NCBI RefSeq assembly: GCF_030546805.1
Contig: NZ_JAUOPC010000005.1
Coordinates: forward strand, 372,001-436,000
DNA length: 64,000 nucleotides
Origin: Cyclobacterium sp. 1_MG-2023
Lineage (GTDB): Bacteria; Bacteroidota; Bacteroidia; Cytophagales; Cyclobacteriaceae
Direction of reading: 5' to 3'
A model generated the notes under the pieces. It was not told where the DNA came from. It was given only the letters and a program-made list of their open reading frames with translations, and searched no databases. The translations under genes and the position numbers were made by a program. This document shows positions 63,030-64,000 of the stretch, in pieces. Position 1 is the first letter of the stretch. Every line of letters begins with the position of its first letter.

Positions 63030-63731
63030 TTAGCTTGGCAATTGACTGAAATCAATTGGTGTGGTCACATAATTGCTGGCGGCCGTCAATACTTCTGAAA
63101 AGCTGAGCGTACGCTCCAAACCATTTCCATCAATTATGTCATCTCCTGCGAAATCCGTAGATCCGGGATTTAGCAAATCCCTAATCGCAGCTGCATGCCT
63201 TGCTTCTACAGATACAATTTTTCCTGCGATAAGTAAATAGCCTGCATCTTGAATATGCTGTCCGGCTCCATTATAGGCCGCTACTCCTAAATCTTCAAAA
63301 GTTTTGGCTGCATTCAATACAGACATTCTATCATCAAAATTAATGGCGCTGAAGTCCACTTCTAAATCTTCAATGGCTGCACTTCCTAATGCTGCTTTAA
63401 AAAATTCTTTATGTGCTCTTTCATGTTTTTCAAGATCCCCCATAATCTCCTTCTCCTCAGCACTGGCATTGGCAAAATAGCCACCTTGCATCACCGTTGC
63501 GTAAAAAGCTGCTTCCAATTGTTCAAGTGCATAGGCATAATTTAATATCCCAATATCTCCGGACCCTAGCATCACCCCTTCTTTTTCCATGGGGGGCATG
63601 ATGTCATCATCATCATTACATCCCACCATAAACAATCCTGCTGCCGCAATGGACAATGAACCCTTTTGAAGGAACTTGCGGCGGTTGGCATTTTTCACCA
63701 ACCCTTGCGGTTTAATCAAATCCTTTTTCAT
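63030..63731 (-). CDS. Tat-exported ferritin-like lipoprotein
   Basis: 233 residues. The N-terminus NRRKFLQKGSLSIAAAGLFMVGC combines a twin-arginine motif with a lipobox (Cys about 38) and is followed by an Asp-rich stretch. The ferritin-like four-helix domain (about 58-185) has ALEQLEAAFY, EKHERAHKEF and SVEARHAAA, the three expected ligand helices. It is followed after 24 bases by a paralogue (62187-63005), so the two probably form an operon and may act together. Confidence 0.82.
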   Translation of the reverse strand: MKKDLIKPQGLVKNANRRKFLQKGSLSIAAAGLFMVGCNDDDDIMPPMEKEGVMLGSGDIGILNYAYALEQLEAAFYATVMQGGYFANASAEEKEIMGDLEKHERAHKEFFKAALGSAAIEDLEVDFSAINFDDRMSVLNAAKTFEDLGVAAYNGAGQHIQDAGYLLIAGKIVSVEARHAAAIRDLLNPGSTDFAGDDIIDGNGLERTLSFSEVLTAASNYVTTPIDFSQLPS

Positions 63732-63981
63732 TTTTTTAAAGTTTAGGTTAATAACTCAGTTTCGTTTTCATCATTTTAGGCCAATCGAAAATTGGATTGC
63801 TTCCTATGACTTATTTGACTAGAGTTACGAAGCTACTTTACAGCTTGGATCGAGCAAGAGTGAATTTTCTTTTGAAAATCAGCAAAAAAACCAACGAATT
63901 ATTCTATCAATGACAGCCAAAATCCTTCAGCACCTGGTTTTAGAGGCTATTTAATAAGGAAATAAAAAAAATATTTAAAGA

Positions 63982-64000
63982 ATGAAAAAGTTTATATCAC
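63982..64000 (+). CDS. possible start of a plus-strand gene cut by the window edge
   Basis: ATG at 63982 opens MKKFIS, which resembles the beginning of a signal peptide. The preceding 250 bases (63732-63981) form a divergent intergenic region with no other feature seen. Only six codons are visible. Confidence 0.3.

Noticed and set aside
1-64000. CRISPR arrays, tRNA or rRNA genes, prophage
   Set aside because: No regularly spaced identical repeats, tRNA-like cloverleaf, rRNA sequence or phage structural genes were seen in a reading of both strands.

Overview
The window looks like a chromosomal segment of a marine or aquatic member of the Bacteroidota, probably Cytophagales (Cyclobacteriaceae-like). 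The basis is two SusC/SusD pairs with STN domains, FecR anti-sigma factors, an ECF sigma factor, sulfatases, many lipoproteins, low GC, and the only clear promoter having the Bacteroidota -33 TTG / -7 TAnnTTTG form. The genus is inference. No rRNA, tRNA, CRISPR array, prophage or complete large IS was found.

Layout. 1-10.5 kb: the 3' part of an alpha/beta-hydrolase fused to an SGNH esterase, a PLP decarboxylase, an OmpR-type two-component system, a structured 5' leader followed by a secreted spondin-like lipoprotein, a soluble multi-PAS histidine kinase and an SMR exporter. 10.9-15.7 kb: a compact Fur-family metal regulon (Fur-like regulator, ZnuD-like TonB receptor and His-rich DUF4625 lipoprotein on +; MerC-like membrane protein and FolE on -). 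It has matching 15-bp operators at both ends and is bracketed by copies of a composite intergenic repeat. 16.3-22.5 kb: FecR-SusC-SusD with no adjacent sigma factor. 22.9-26.1 kb: an IS200-like REP-associated transposase (RAYT) with its presumed palindromic repeats and three AT-rich genes, bounded by two 68-bp repeats that differ at one base. 26.1-27.5 kb: an AraC regulator with a membrane protein.

28.1-32.6 kb: an arsenic operon: ArsR, a lipoprotein with the full redox triad of thioredoxin-coupled arsenate reductase, a DsbD-type electron transporter with a thioredoxin domain, ACR3 and a metallophosphoesterase. 32.7-46.8 kb: a mixed region with a sulfatase, a TolB-like/TPR/AraC fusion, several oxidoreductases, a TetR-CurA pair, a decayed TetR pseudogene and small lipoproteins. 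47-60.6 kb: a polysaccharide utilisation locus on the minus strand (ECF sigma, FecR, SusC, SusD, rhamnogalacturonan-acetylesterase-like SGNH protein, ceramidase-like protein, CE1-like esterase, then a separately transcribed sulfatase). It has deacylating and desulfating enzymes but no glycoside hydrolase or lyase in view. 60.9-63.7 kb: a toroid-fold exported protein and two ferritin-like exported proteins.

The strongest leads for undescribed biology are the extracytoplasmic ArsC/DsbD pairing, the REP/RAYT repeat system with its repeat-bounded cassettes, the two-component system whose 11-bp-spaced direct repeats occur both before its own gene and before the structured leader of the spondin gene, and the Fur-family regulon with three matching operators. 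Functions are assigned from recalled family motifs; no database search was possible.
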